A stretch of 64,000 bases of DNA, taken from the NCBI RefSeq assembly GCF_000252445.1, contig NC_017791.1, forward strand, positions 186,001-250,000. The letters run 5' to 3'. This stretch comes from Deinococcus gobiensis I-0 (GTDB taxonomy: Bacteria > Deinococcota > Deinococci > Deinococcales > Deinococcaceae). The notes under the pieces were generated by a model. That model did not search any database. It saw only the letters and a list, made by a program, of their open reading frames with translations, and had not been told where the DNA came from. The first letter of the stretch is position 1; each line of letters begins with the position of its first letter. The position numbers and the translations under genes are program-made. Positions 25,373-32,181 of this stretch are shown piece by piece.

Positions 25373-25681
25373 ATGAGCACCTACACCTCCAGCATTCCCC
25401 ACGCGCTCCAGTTCCAGCACCCCGGCCAAGAGGTCCTCCTCGTGCGAATCTCCTGCGAGCGCCTCACCCGGCCATCGGACACCCAGGAGAAAGTCATCGA
25501 CCTCTTCCCGACGCGGGAGGCCGCAGTCGCTTGGTTGCACGAGCGGTACGGCACCCCGGCCGTCCACCGCATCCTCCACGTCCGCAGGTGGTGGCGTGGT
25601 GCGGTCGACGAGGACTACCGGTGCGTCCGGCACGCGTACGGCATTCCTGTCGAAGACACGTATACGGTCTTCAACGTTTGA
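25373..25681 (+). CDS. Hypothetical protein (102 aa)
   Basis: Unrecognised. EVLLVRISCERLT, a helix PTREAAVAWLHERYG, then a basic VRRWWRGAVDEDYRCVRHAYG and a final TYTVFNV suggest a small alpha/beta fold with an exposed aromatic-basic patch. The stop lies 6 nt before the next hairpin. Confidence 0.55.
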   Translation: MSTYTSSIPHALQFQHPGQEVLLVRISCERLTRPSDTQEKVIDLFPTREAAVAWLHERYGTPAVHRILHVRRWWRGAVDEDYRCVRHAYGIPVEDTYTVFNV

Positions 25682-25687
25682 GAGGCG

Positions 25688-25711
25688 TGGCCCGGGCACA
25701 GCTCCGGGCCA
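25688..25711 (+). promoter_or_regulatory. Start-associated hairpin 7
   Basis: Stem changed on both arms: TGGCCCGG and CCGGGCCA. ATG 10 nt later, no ribosome-binding-like sequence in the gap. Confidence 0.7.
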
Positions 25712-25721
25712 AGTCCCCATC

Positions 25722-26168
25722 ATGCTGAACTTGATGACCGTCGCTGCTCCCCTGACCCGCCTCCTGGCCCAGCTGCTCGGGCACCCCCGCCATCCGGCCG
25801 CGCATACCCTGCCAGCTCACGCGCCACTGGCCCCCGCCTCTGGCCTGGGCGAATTTCCGTGCGCGCAATGCGGCATCCTCCAGAGTGAGGCTGCCCCCCT
25901 GTGTGTCGCGTGCATGGTGGCCCAGGAGGAGGACGAACGCATGCGCGCCTCGGATACCTACCATGCGATGTACGCCGAGATGGAGGCGGCCTGGTTCGCC
26001 GCGCAAGTGGAGCGGACAAGCAGCGCCCCCCTCACCCCCGACCAACGCTTCGAAGCCCTCGGCCAACTCCCCACCCTGGAGGCGGACCTGCGCCTCGAAC
26101 TGCGTCGCCTCGAGGCGGTCCGGCAGGGGCATTGGCTGGCCCTGACCGGTCAGCCCTTCTCCTCCTGA
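25722..26168 (+). CDS. Hypothetical protein with zinc-ribbon motif (148 aa)
   Basis: The protein has a hydrophobic, Leu/Ala/His/Pro-rich N-terminus, then a likely zinc ribbon PCAQCGILQ...PLCVACMV (about 48-68). A helical C-terminal half follows with DERMRASDTYHAMYAEMEAAWFA and LPTLEADLRLELRRLEAV. The second half resembles a short coiled coil. The start is set by the hairpin; a longer frame from 25596 would overlap the previous gene. Confidence 0.55.
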   Translation: MLNLMTVAAPLTRLLAQLLGHPRHPAAHTLPAHAPLAPASGLGEFPCAQCGILQSEAAPLCVACMVAQEEDERMRASDTYHAMYAEMEAAWFAAQVERTSSAPLTPDQRFEALGQLPTLEADLRLELRRLEAVRQGHWLALTGQPFSS

Positions 26169-26180
26169 AGACCACAGTCC

Positions 26181-26204
26181 TGGCCCGGGCACAGCTCCGG
26201 GCCA
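26181..26204 (+). promoter_or_regulatory. Start-associated hairpin 8
   Basis: Identical to copy 7 in stem and loop, but preceded by CAGTCC. ATG 10 nt later. Confidence 0.7.
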
Positions 26205-26214
26205 CGTCGCGGTC

Positions 26215-26625
26215 ATGAACGTCTCGATGAGCTACGGCCCTCAGTTCCTCTCCCCCGAGGAGACCGCCACCATCCTCCAGACCCCCGTGCAGTTCACCCC
26301 GCAGGAGGGCGGGACCCTGCACGCCGCGCTCCTCATCCCCACCGAGGGCGAGGCCGAGCTGTCCGGCGATTCGGCAGCTCTCTCCCGGCATCTGGGTCAA
26401 GGGCAGGCGGCCCTGATCGTCCAGGGTCGGGTGCAGGTCACGCCGGACACGGACCACTCCGGCGAGCTGGAACTGCTGGTGGACACGGTCATCGTCGTCA
26501 CGGCGAACGCCGAGTGCCGGGCGCTCGCGGCGCAGCTCACGGAAGCGCGCGACGCCCGGCTCCGCGCCCGCATCAAGCTCCTGATTCTCCAGGTCCTGGC
26601 CCAGATGAAGGTGTACGCCAGCTAG
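26215..26625 (+). CDS. Hypothetical protein (136 aa)
   Basis: Unrecognised acidic protein. The first 100 residues look like a beta barrel (GTLHAALLIPTEGEAELSG, AALIVQGRVQVTPD, ELELLVDTVIVVTA) and could be another OB-like fold. The C-terminus is a long basic helix (ARDARLRARIKLLILQVLAQMK). The start codon is fixed by the hairpin. Confidence 0.55.
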   Translation: MNVSMSYGPQFLSPEETATILQTPVQFTPQEGGTLHAALLIPTEGEAELSGDSAALSRHLGQGQAALIVQGRVQVTPDTDHSGELELLVDTVIVVTANAECRALAAQLTEARDARLRARIKLLILQVLAQMKVYAS

Positions 26626-26630
26626 GGTCC

Positions 26631-26672
26631 GGGGAGGGTGGAGGGATGCGACGTGACGCTGCTCTCCCCTCC
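26631..26672 (+). repeat. Inverted repeat GGGGAGGG / CCCTCCCC type
   Basis: Arms GGGGAGGG and CCCCTCCC separated by about 26 nt just after a stop codon. No T-run; it may be a terminator remnant. Confidence 0.3.
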
Positions 26673-26712
26673 CTGGGCCACGCCGGGGTGATGCGGTCCA
26701 AGCCTCCAGTGC

Positions 26713-26736
26713 TGGCCCGCGCAGGGCGCGAGGCCA
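26713..26736 (+). promoter_or_regulatory. Start-associated hairpin 9
   Basis: TGGCC...GGCCA base as copy 4, AGG loop as copy 5. The start codon 10 nt later is GTG, the only non-ATG start in the set. Confidence 0.65.
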
Positions 26737-26746
26737 AGGGGCACGT

Positions 26747-27001
26747 GTGAATCTCTCCCCACTCCACCTGGCCTCCATGCTTCTCGGTGACCTCACGCGC
26801 GCGGCCTTCCCGGACGCCACGCTGGTCACCTTCGGCGACGGCGATCTGGATGCCGACGCCCGCTTCGCGATCACGACCCGCGCCGGCGTCGTGTACCACT
26901 CCGACTCCCGACTGACTTCCGTGCAGCGTCGCCAGATCAGTCGCGCGGTGCTGCTGCTGATGACGTTCACGGAAGACCGTCATCTCGCCCTGGTTCCCTG
27001 A
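26747..27001 (+). CDS. Small hypothetical protein (84 aa)
   Basis: Unrecognised. It starts at GTG 26747. LLGDLTRAAFPDATLVTFGDGDLDADARFAITT gives a short alpha-beta unit with an acidic loop; the C-terminus is VQRRQISRAVLLLMTF. The gene is short but fits the series in spacing and codon use. Confidence 0.5.
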   Translation: MNLSPLHLASMLLGDLTRAAFPDATLVTFGDGDLDADARFAITTRAGVVYHSDSRLTSVQRRQISRAVLLLMTFTEDRHLALVP

Positions 27002-27007
27002 AGCCTG

Positions 27008-27034
27008 GCCCCCAGTCGGGGGCGCTCACTTCAT
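27008..27034 (+). terminator. GCCCCC-AGTC-GGGGGC hairpin
   Basis: Six-pair stem just after the stop; downstream GCTCACTTCAT is a poor T-run. Confidence 0.4.
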
Positions 27035-27049
27035 GCCTCCGCGCAGGTC

Positions 27050-27071
27050 TGGCCTGGGCAGCGCCAGGCCA
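27050..27071 (+). promoter_or_regulatory. Start-associated hairpin 10
   Basis: Arms TGGCCTGG and CCAGGCCA, eight perfect pairs, loop GCAGCG; preceded by AGGTC. ATG 10 nt later. Confidence 0.75.
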
Positions 27072-27081
27072 TGAGGTCCGT

Positions 27082-27534
27082 ATGGAGATCATCGTCACCC
27101 ACATCCGCCGCCCCGTGCCCGAGGGCTACACCCAGATCTACGTGGGCCGCGCCATGCCCGGACAAGGGGGCAGTCCGCTGGGGAATCCTCTACCCGTCAT
27201 CGGTGCTCGCTGGACAGACGAGGCGACCCGGTGGACGGCCTTCTTAGAGCAGAGTCGGAATCCGGCAACGCGGGCGGCGGCCAAGCAGGCGGCGCGTGCG
27301 CGTGGGTACGTGCAGGGAGACGCGGCCGCGCTCTACCGGGAGGTGTTGCGCCACCAGTGTGTCACCGATACTCCACAGTTCCGGGAGGTGATGAGGCTCG
27401 CCCAGCGAGTGGCGGCCGGGGAAGCACTGGCCCTGGCTTGCTGGTGTGCGCCGGCGAAGGCCTGCCACGCCGAGGTCATCCGCAAGGCCATCCTCGGGTT
27501 CGCGCGCCGCCTCTCCGAACGCGCAGCCGGGTAG
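27082..27534 (+). CDS. DUF4326 family protein
   Basis: The 150-residue protein has the hallmarks of DUF4326: IYVGRAMPGQGGSPLGNPLPV near the N-terminus, a middle helical part with ATRWTAFLEQ, and LACWCAPAKACHAEVI near the C-terminus (Cys-x-Cys then Cys-His). The family is common in phages and mobile elements; its function is not established, and the Cys/His set suggests a metal site. It is the best-recognised member of the hairpin series apart from the SSB-like gene. Confidence 0.8.
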   Translation: MEIIVTHIRRPVPEGYTQIYVGRAMPGQGGSPLGNPLPVIGARWTDEATRWTAFLEQSRNPATRAAAKQAARARGYVQGDAAALYREVLRHQCVTDTPQFREVMRLAQRVAAGEALALACWCAPAKACHAEVIRKAILGFARRLSERAAG

Positions 27535-27757
27535 AGGCGGGGCCCACCTGGCGGTGGGCGCGGCCCTTCCGGGGGCCGCCCAGGTCGCCAGACCGATCAC
27601 GTGCTCGGGTGGGGCTGAGCAACGTGTCCCTCACGGTCGTGGGTGGGTCGGCCTCCGGTCCGCTTGGAACCTGCAAGCAGGTTCCAGCTCCGAGACACGG
27701 GGCCTGGGGGTGGCGGCTCGCCCACGTGCGAGAGCCGCGCTCCCCGCGGGGGAGGTC
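27535..27757 (+). promoter_or_regulatory. Long structured leader region (copy A of composite leader)
   Basis: No gene seen in these 223 nt. In order there is GCGGCCC/GGGCCGC (27560-27579), GGAACCTG/CAGGTTCC (27665-27685), the word GGCCTGGGGGTGGCGGC (27701-27717), then GGCTCGC/GCGAGAGCC and CTCCCC/GGGGAG. The last part runs into start-associated hairpin 11. The GGCCTGGGGGTGGCGGC word and its flanks recur at 28986 and 29906. Confidence 0.55.
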
Positions 27758-27778
27758 TGGCCTGCCCAGGGCAGGCCA
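27758..27778 (+). promoter_or_regulatory. Start-associated hairpin 11
   Basis: Arms TGGCCTGCC and GGCAGGCCA, nine pairs around CAG; preceded by AGGTC. ATG after GAGGGGAGGC (10 nt). Confidence 0.75.
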
Positions 27779-27788
27779 GAGGGGAGGC

Positions 27789-27986
27789 ATGCCTCTAGGA
27801 CGATCCGCCTCGACTGATACCGACCTCCTGCGCACGGCCCTCACCTCCGGCTGGACGGGTGAAGAAGCGCACGATGCGGAGCTGGCCCTGGGTGCCGGTC
27901 CCCTGCGCACGGACCCCGACCTGTGGCGTCACCTCGTCACCCAGGCAGAGCACTATCTGGCCCGGCTCTTCCCCACGGCGAGCTGA
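27789..27986 (+). CDS. Small hypothetical protein (65 aa)
   Basis: Unrecognised, mostly helical: DTDLLRTALTSGWTGEEAHDAELALG and LWRHLVTQAEHYLARLF. A small acidic helical bundle is likely. The ATG follows GGGGAGG and hairpin 11. The stop is 4 nt before hairpin 12, so it is probably co-transcribed with the next gene. Confidence 0.5.
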   Translation: MPLGRSASTDTDLLRTALTSGWTGEEAHDAELALGAGPLRTDPDLWRHLVTQAEHYLARLFPTAS

Positions 27987-27990
27987 GGTC

Positions 27991-28014
27991 TGGCCCCCTG
28001 AAGACTGGGGGCCA
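27991..28014 (+). promoter_or_regulatory. Start-associated hairpin 12
   Basis: Arms TGGCCCCC and GGGGGCCA, eight pairs; preceded by AGGTC. ATG 10 nt later. Confidence 0.75.
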
Positions 28015-28024
28015 CGTCGCACGT

Positions 28025-28924
28025 ATGACGCCACAGCAGCCCGAGAACCACGAGCCCTTCACCGCCCTCGATCAACTGCGTGAGCCCTTCATCTGGTCGG
28101 GGGCCAGTCTCGTTCCGGAGATCGGGGCCACGGTGCACGTCAGCATGAACGGTCTGGGGCCAGGAACGGTCGAGGCCTACATCCTCGACGAGGGGAGGGT
28201 CGGGGCCGCGCGCTCTCTGGGCGTCCGGGTTCACCTGAAGGCGCCACCGCGGCACTTCCTGCAGCAACTGCGGAAGAAGGGCGGAAGCCGGCCTGTGGTC
28301 ACGGTGTTCGGCATCGAGCTGAGGGCCGATGCTGATGCCACGCCGCCCCTGCGCCTGCCGATCATCACGCACGACCAGGTGCGCACCCTGATCGTGCACC
28401 ATGACGGCCGTACGGAACTGGAAGGCGCAGCCGCGCTCTATCAGCAGGAGCGGTCCGTCACGCCCCTCATGCTTCAAGGTCTGGCGCACTTCCAGTCCTT
28501 CTTGCGGGCCCTCGACGAAGGGCACAAGGTCGAGGTCTACGAAACTCAGGATCGTCCACGCCCCACCTATGCCTTTCGTGTCGATGGTCGGTGCTTCTCC
28601 TGGCCGCGCTCGACCCTCCGCGCGTACACGGCCATGCAGCAAGCTCCCACACTGACGGGGATGACGGCCGCGTGCGGCACGATCCGACTGTCCGGCCCGG
28701 CAGAAGACGCGCTGATGCACCTGCGGGAACTCGTCATGCCCATCGAGCTGGAGCTGTTGGGGGAGGCGATGCTCTGGCCGCACGCACCTGTACTTCAGGC
28801 CTTGAGCCCCCTGACCCGCGCGCGCTTGGCGACGGTCCTGACGGGTCTGCGCTCAGCGCAGGAGGTGCTGACGGAGTTACTGCCCGTGACGGGTCCCCTC
28901 ACCAGTTGGGAGATGGACCGTTGA
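28025..28924 (+). CDS. Hypothetical protein (299 aa)
   Basis: The largest protein of the series, unrecognised. The start at 28025 follows the hairpin spacing; a longer frame from 27923 overlaps the previous gene and contains the hairpin. A beta-rich first third (ATVHVSMNGLGPGTVEAYIL, SLGVRVHLKAPPRHFLQQL, VVTVFGIELRADAD) leads to a middle with LAHFQSFLRALDEGHKVEVYE and TYAFRVDGRCFSWPRST. The C-terminus is helical, with LTRARLATVLTGLRSAQEV. No membrane helix. Confidence 0.6.
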   Translation: MTPQQPENHEPFTALDQLREPFIWSGASLVPEIGATVHVSMNGLGPGTVEAYILDEGRVGAARSLGVRVHLKAPPRHFLQQLRKKGGSRPVVTVFGIELRADADATPPLRLPIITHDQVRTLIVHHDGRTELEGAAALYQQERSVTPLMLQGLAHFQSFLRALDEGHKVEVYETQDRPRPTYAFRVDGRCFSWPRSTLRAYTAMQQAPTLTGMTAACGTIRLSGPAEDALMHLRELVMPIELELLGEAMLWPHAPVLQALSPLTRARLATVLTGLRSAQEVLTELLPVTGPLTSWEMDR

Positions 28925-28931
28925 AGGTCTG

Positions 28932-28953
28932 GCCCTTCGGGGCTTGTTCTTCG
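28932..28953 (+). terminator. GCCC-TTCG-GGGC terminator
   Basis: Short stem with a TTCG loop, 8 nt after the stop, followed by TTGTTCTTCG. Confidence 0.5.
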
Positions 28954-29041
28954 TGGGGCTGGCCCGGTTCAGTGGGAAGACACCGGGCCTGGGGGTGGCG
29001 GCCGGTCGACGTGCGAGTGCCCCGCTCGCGCGAGCGAGGTC
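28954..29041 (+). promoter_or_regulatory. Composite leader, copy B
   Basis: Holds GGCCTGGGGGTGGCGGC (28986-29002) between arms ACCGG and CCGGT, then a GCTCGC/GCGAGC palindrome (29024-29035), and ends in hairpin 13. The order matches copy A, but both stems differ in sequence. Confidence 0.5.
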
Positions 29042-29062
29042 TGGCCCCCAAGGTTGGGGCCA
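29042..29062 (+). promoter_or_regulatory. Start-associated hairpin 13
   Basis: Arms TGGCCCC and GGGGCCA, with an inner CAA/TTG extension; preceded by AGGTC. ATG 29072 is 9 nt later. Confidence 0.7.
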
Positions 29063-29071
29063 TGGCGAGGC

Positions 29072-29173
29072 ATGATGATCATCCGAAGACGAGGTGTGCG
29101 GTGTACTGGATCGGACGGCCAGTGGAAGAGGGAACAGACGGATGTCGTCTCACGTGCCGAGGTCACTGCATGA
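29072..29173 (+). CDS. Very small ORF (33 aa) after hairpin 13
   Basis: The frame set by the hairpin gives only 33 residues (MMIIRRRGVRC...), basic and unrecognised. Either it is a micro-protein or the original gene is broken: the sequence continues to about 29380 without a convincing frame from this start. Another frame over 29090-29466 stays open but has no start at the right distance. Confidence 0.3.
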   Translation: MMIIRRRGVRCTGSDGQWKREQTDVVSRAEVTA

Positions 29174-29386
29174 GCGGGGGACAGGGCGGAGGACCGGTCG
29201 CGGTCGGCGCGACTCTCCGCGAGGCGCTGACCGGGCTGCTCTACGACCATGTGGACCCCCGGAGTGTGTGGGGAGGTGTGCCGTACTGGCGTTGCCGGGG
29301 TGCGATGCGCATGCCGGCACCCCGGAGGATGTGGATCACGAATCCGGGTGTGCGGTCTACACCTTATTCTCCGCAGGGGCTGGAGC

Positions 29387-29782
29387 ATGATGTCGCCCCA
29401 CGGAGAACTGGAGCGAGCGACGCGAATCCAGACGGGACGGATGCGGGTCTGGGACTGGGTGAGTAGTTTCCCTAGCAGCCAGGACGTGGCGCAAAGCGTG
29501 AAGGGCATCGTCGCGCAGGAGCTTGGGCGGATCGCCCTGGTCCGCCGTGGGCAGAGCGATCCGAGGACGCCATATCACCAAGGCCACCTGGAGGCAATCC
29601 GGCACATCAAAAACGCGCTGGCGACCGCGCCGGGTCACAGGGTGGTGGATTCGTGGACCGACGAGACCTGTGCCCGCCACGAGCGGGGACGAAGCGCGGT
29701 GCGGCGCGATGACTTCAGTGCATTCGGGCAGGTCGTGTTTGGCCACCTCTCACCAACGCCGACGCAAGGGAGACCCTCCTGA
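29387..29782 (+). CDS. Hypothetical protein (131 aa)
   Basis: Unrecognised. The start at ATG 29387 is preceded by GGAG and not by a hairpin, so the series ends before this gene. The middle is helical (SQDVAQSVKGIVAQELGRIALVRRG), followed by PYHQGHLEAIRHIKNALATAPGH and a C-terminus with acidic and His/Arg residues (SWTDETCARHERGRSAVRRDD). No membrane helix. Confidence 0.5.
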   Translation: MMSPHGELERATRIQTGRMRVWDWVSSFPSSQDVAQSVKGIVAQELGRIALVRRGQSDPRTPYHQGHLEAIRHIKNALATAPGHRVVDSWTDETCARHERGRSAVRRDDFSAFGQVVFGHLSPTPTQGRPS

Positions 29783-30051
29783 ACGCAAAAGAGTAGTCAG
29801 GCACATGCTTGATGCCGCGCAACTCCCCCAGGGGATGCTGGTGAAGTCATGGTCCTCCAGGGCCTGTTCCTCATGGGGTTAGCCCGGTCAAGGGGGAAGG
29901 GAAACGGCCTGGGGGTGGCGGCCGTTTCCCCACTGGCGCGGGCAAAGCCAGGGAACGGAAGTGCATTCCGCTCGGACCCTTCCCCACCGTGTGTGCTGGA
30001 ACTGGTCACATCTGCGCAAATTCTGCAAATACCAGTGGTATACGGAATCTC
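29783..30051 (+). other. Non-coding stretch with third copy of the conserved-loop hairpin
   Basis: No convincing gene. A perfect 11-bp stem, GGGAAACGGCC (29899-29909) and GGCCGTTTCCC (29920-29930), presents the conserved TGGGGGTGGC loop. The 50 nt before it match copy B closely (CTGTTC-TCATGGGG, AGCCCGGT). A CTGGC/GCCAG hairpin follows. Further on the sequence becomes AT-richer. Confidence 0.5.
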
Positions 30052-30546
30052 ATGTTGTCCTCAAACCCGCTAGAGCTGCGTCGCCAAGTCTTGACTGGTG
30101 ACGGCTGCGCGTTGTGGGCTATGACCCACCTCGCTGATCGGCAACGCTACGGGCGGACTGCAGTCACCCGACTGTCTCTGACGAATACTGGCCAGACGCC
30201 CCTGCATCTTGAAACTGTCGAGGTGAGTTGTCTGCTTCCCTGTCTTCAGAGAGAGGCCATAGAGCCGCACCAATCCTTGACGGTACTAGACGAGCGCAGT
30301 TTGAACGGGATGGTCTCGCGAGCGCGCCAGCAGGGTCGACGTGGCTTTGGAGTAAGTGGTGTCGTATACAACTTTGTCTTCCATCTGAACCAACCCAAGG
30401 TCCAACAGCTGAGCATACAGGTATTCTGGGGCTTCGCGACGGCCAGTCACGACATGGGATTTTTTGTGCCTGCCTTAGCGGACGAGGAGAATGGGCCTGA
30501 TTCTTCCCGCAGCTTTCAAGTGTCGTCTACAGAAATTCTGCACTGA
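30052..30546 (+). CDS. Hypothetical protein (164 aa)
   Basis: Unrecognised, with codon use less GC-biased than its neighbours, which suggests a different origin. A beta-rich core reads VTRLSLTNTGQTPLHLETVEVSCLLPC, a pattern reminiscent of Ig-like DUF1573-type domains, followed by QQLSIQVFWGF. No signal peptide. The start at 30052 is chosen over the upstream GTG because coding character begins there; ribosome binding site weak. Confidence 0.45.
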   Translation: MLSSNPLELRRQVLTGDGCALWAMTHLADRQRYGRTAVTRLSLTNTGQTPLHLETVEVSCLLPCLQREAIEPHQSLTVLDERSLNGMVSRARQQGRRGFGVSGVVYNFVFHLNQPKVQQLSIQVFWGFATASHDMGFFVPALADEENGPDSSRSFQVSSTEILH

Positions 30547-30680
30547 GTCGGTAAATCTCCAGAACCATAGACTCGAGCGATGGGAATGCGACTGGCGGCC
30601 TCTAGATGAGAACCAGCAGAGCACTGGAGTACGGGGACTCAGATGCCGCCGTATATAAGCTTTTTTCAGGGGTGTGGTCT

Positions 30681-30887
30681 ATGCCTGAGACGAACCCAGC
30701 GATCATGACGCAGATCAACGAGGCGGTCAACCTCCGGTATGACATGGAGATTCGGCGGGGATGCACACCTGCGGAGGCGCGGCGTCTGGCGATGATAACG
30801 GCGGAGTATGTCACGCAGGCTTTGGATGGCCCCGAGCGGATGCGCGTGCTGCTGCACGTGGCCTATGGTCTGGGGCGGCGAGGCTGA
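30681..30887 (+). CDS. Small helical hypothetical protein (68 aa)
   Basis: Unrecognised. It starts at ATG 30681 with AGGGG about 9 nt upstream. The sequence is almost all helix: MTQINEAVNLRYDMEIRRG, TPAEARRLAMITAEYVTQAL, PERMRVLLHVAYGL. Such small helical proteins are typical plasmid accessory genes. Confidence 0.45.
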   Translation: MPETNPAIMTQINEAVNLRYDMEIRRGCTPAEARRLAMITAEYVTQALDGPERMRVLLHVAYGLGRRG

Positions 30888-30951
30888 GCCGTTCACCTGG
30901 TCGGAAAGCAGCCAAACGGGCAACCACGGATTTGATACCCGTAGGCAGAGC

Positions 30952-31140
30952 ATGGAACCGAAGTCAGTTAAGACGCCACTGGAAGAGCGGGCCGCACTGG
31001 CCTGGGAAGCGCATGTCACGTTCCTTCACCGCCTCGCGGATGAGGGAGAGCTTACGGCGGAGAGTGTGGCACTGCTCCTGAGCGAACGCGCAAAGCGCCG
31101 ATGGCTGGAGGCATTTCTCCAGACGGAAGGTGGATCTTGA
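30952..31140 (+). CDS. Small helical protein (62 aa), paralog of the gene at 31251
   Basis: Unrecognised. ALAWEAHVTFLHRLADEGELTAESVALLLSERAKRRWLEAF aligns over its length with the protein at 31251, so the pair arose by duplication. Probably a soluble two-helix protein. A longer frame from 30808 overlaps the previous gene; ATG 30952 is preferred. Confidence 0.45.
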   Translation: MEPKSVKTPLEERAALAWEAHVTFLHRLADEGELTAESVALLLSERAKRRWLEAFLQTEGGS

Positions 31141-31250
31141 GGGGCTGGGAGAACGCGGACAGCGCCTTGATCCGTGCTGCGGTCATCGATGGTCTCTGCG
31201 CCTGCACGAGGCATGCACCTTGTTCCCCTTGCTTTTGATATGACAGAGGG

Positions 31251-31436
31251 ATGGATGCTGACGCTGTCGCAGCCTGGTCTGCTCACGAAGCGCTGCTGGA
31301 ACGCTTGGTCGAAGATGGTCGCCTCACCCCCGAGGTGGCCGCCGACCTGCGCAGTCCTCAAGGCAAAGAAGCGTGGTTGCGGGCTTATGGGTTGGAGCGC
31401 GGTCGCCTGTGGTGGTCGGCGACCGGCGGGGGATGA
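31251..31436 (+). CDS. Small helical protein (61 aa), paralog of the gene at 30952
   Basis: AAWSAHEALLERLVEDGRLTPEVAADLRSPQGKEAWLRAYGL has the same order of helices and the same LT-E turn and W-L end as its paralog. A GAGG precedes the ATG. The C-terminal tail WWSATGGG is extra. Confidence 0.45.
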   Translation: MDADAVAAWSAHEALLERLVEDGRLTPEVAADLRSPQGKEAWLRAYGLERGRLWWSATGGG

Positions 31437-31632
31437 TGGACAATCCAGTACCCCCCGCCGGTCGCCGTGGCGTGCGCCGGGCCAGCGAGGTACCAAGAGA
31501 TTCACGGCGATTCCTCCTCAAACGACGCCTCAAAGTCCATGTCTGCCCAGTGGACGTGGGCCATAACTTGGGCGTTCTTGCGGTAAGCGCGGGCGCTCTG
31601 GCGGGCAGCCAGGAGGCGCGGGGCCATCAATT

Positions 31633-31857
31633 TCAGGCCGGGGTGGGGGCGAGGACGCGGTTGATGTCGTACCCCGTCTCCTGGTTCAGTGCGCCCAACT
31701 CGCGCATCCAGAACGCCTCACCCTTACGCAACTGGTCCAGATCACGCACGCGTTCCAGCATGATGAACTCGCAGTCATCCGGGCCCAGCTCGCAGAGGTC
31801 GGCCTGGAAGCGGAAGTTGGGGCCGCTGCAGAACACCCGGATCAAGCGTTCGTGCAT
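31633..31857 (-). pseudogene. C-terminal part of a GIY-YIG-like nuclease
   Basis: The 74 residues from Met 31857 show the second half of a GIY-YIG domain: FRFQADLCELGPDD, then EFIMLERVRDLDQLRKGEAFWMRELGALN, then TGYDIN, where the Glu of the ligand helix and the GYN-like end are kept. The frame runs upstream to 32118, but no GIY or YIG motif is recognisable there. The gene is therefore either truncated or badly degraded at its 5' end, where the opposite-strand gene at 31972 overlaps it. Confidence 0.4.
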
Positions 31858-31971
31858 CTGGTCTGGGAAGGTCGCGCGTGACGCTGGCGGCCATGCTGGG
31901 GGGGTACCGGGACGTCCGCTCGGGCCGCCGGAGCTGGGGACAGGAGCGCCATGCTGCAGACTGAGGTGAAC

Positions 31972-32181
31972 ATGACACGGAGCCGAATCCCGGTGTACCG
32001 GCAGCAGGCCCCGGTAGGCCTGTACACCCGCGAGCAACTCCAGGCGCTGGGACTGCGGTTGATGACGGGCGAGTTGCCCTGCGCCCTGCTCAAGGTCTGC
32101 GGGGCCCACAGCGAGCACACGACGGGCGTCTTCGGGCTCGATCAGGCGGAACCGCTCGTGAGCCAGGCGGCGTCCGCATGA
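31972..32181 (+). CDS. Small hypothetical protein (69 aa)
   Basis: Unrecognised. Start at ATG 31972 behind GAGGTGAAC. PVGLYTREQLQALGLRLMTGELPCALLKVCGAHSE suggests a small helical protein with two Cys. The stop overlaps the next ATG (ATGA), so it is coupled to the membrane protein that follows. Confidence 0.4.
   Translation: MTRSRIPVYRQQAPVGLYTREQLQALGLRLMTGELPCALLKVCGAHSEHTTGVFGLDQAEPLVSQAASA

Noticed and set aside
23095..29062. Integron-type gene cassettes with the hairpins as recombination sites
   Set aside because: No integrase gene is seen. The hairpins lie at a fixed distance before starts rather than after genes, and attC-like core sites are absent. A cassette origin cannot be fully excluded, but expression control fits the spacing better.
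23095..29062. Start-associated hairpins as ordinary terminators of the preceding gene
   Set aside because: They lack T-runs, and separate terminator-like hairpins (24343, 24790, 25288, 28932) exist right after several stops.
28591..29466. Long open frame over the 3' half of the 299-residue gene and beyond
   Set aside because: It overlaps a better-supported gene and structured leader B, and its start does not fit the hairpin spacing. The open frame is expected from high GC.
31858..32118. Full-length GIY-YIG gene extending upstream
   Set aside because: The GIY and YIG strands are not recognisable in this part, and the region overlaps a plus-strand gene with a better start. Only the C-terminal part is called.
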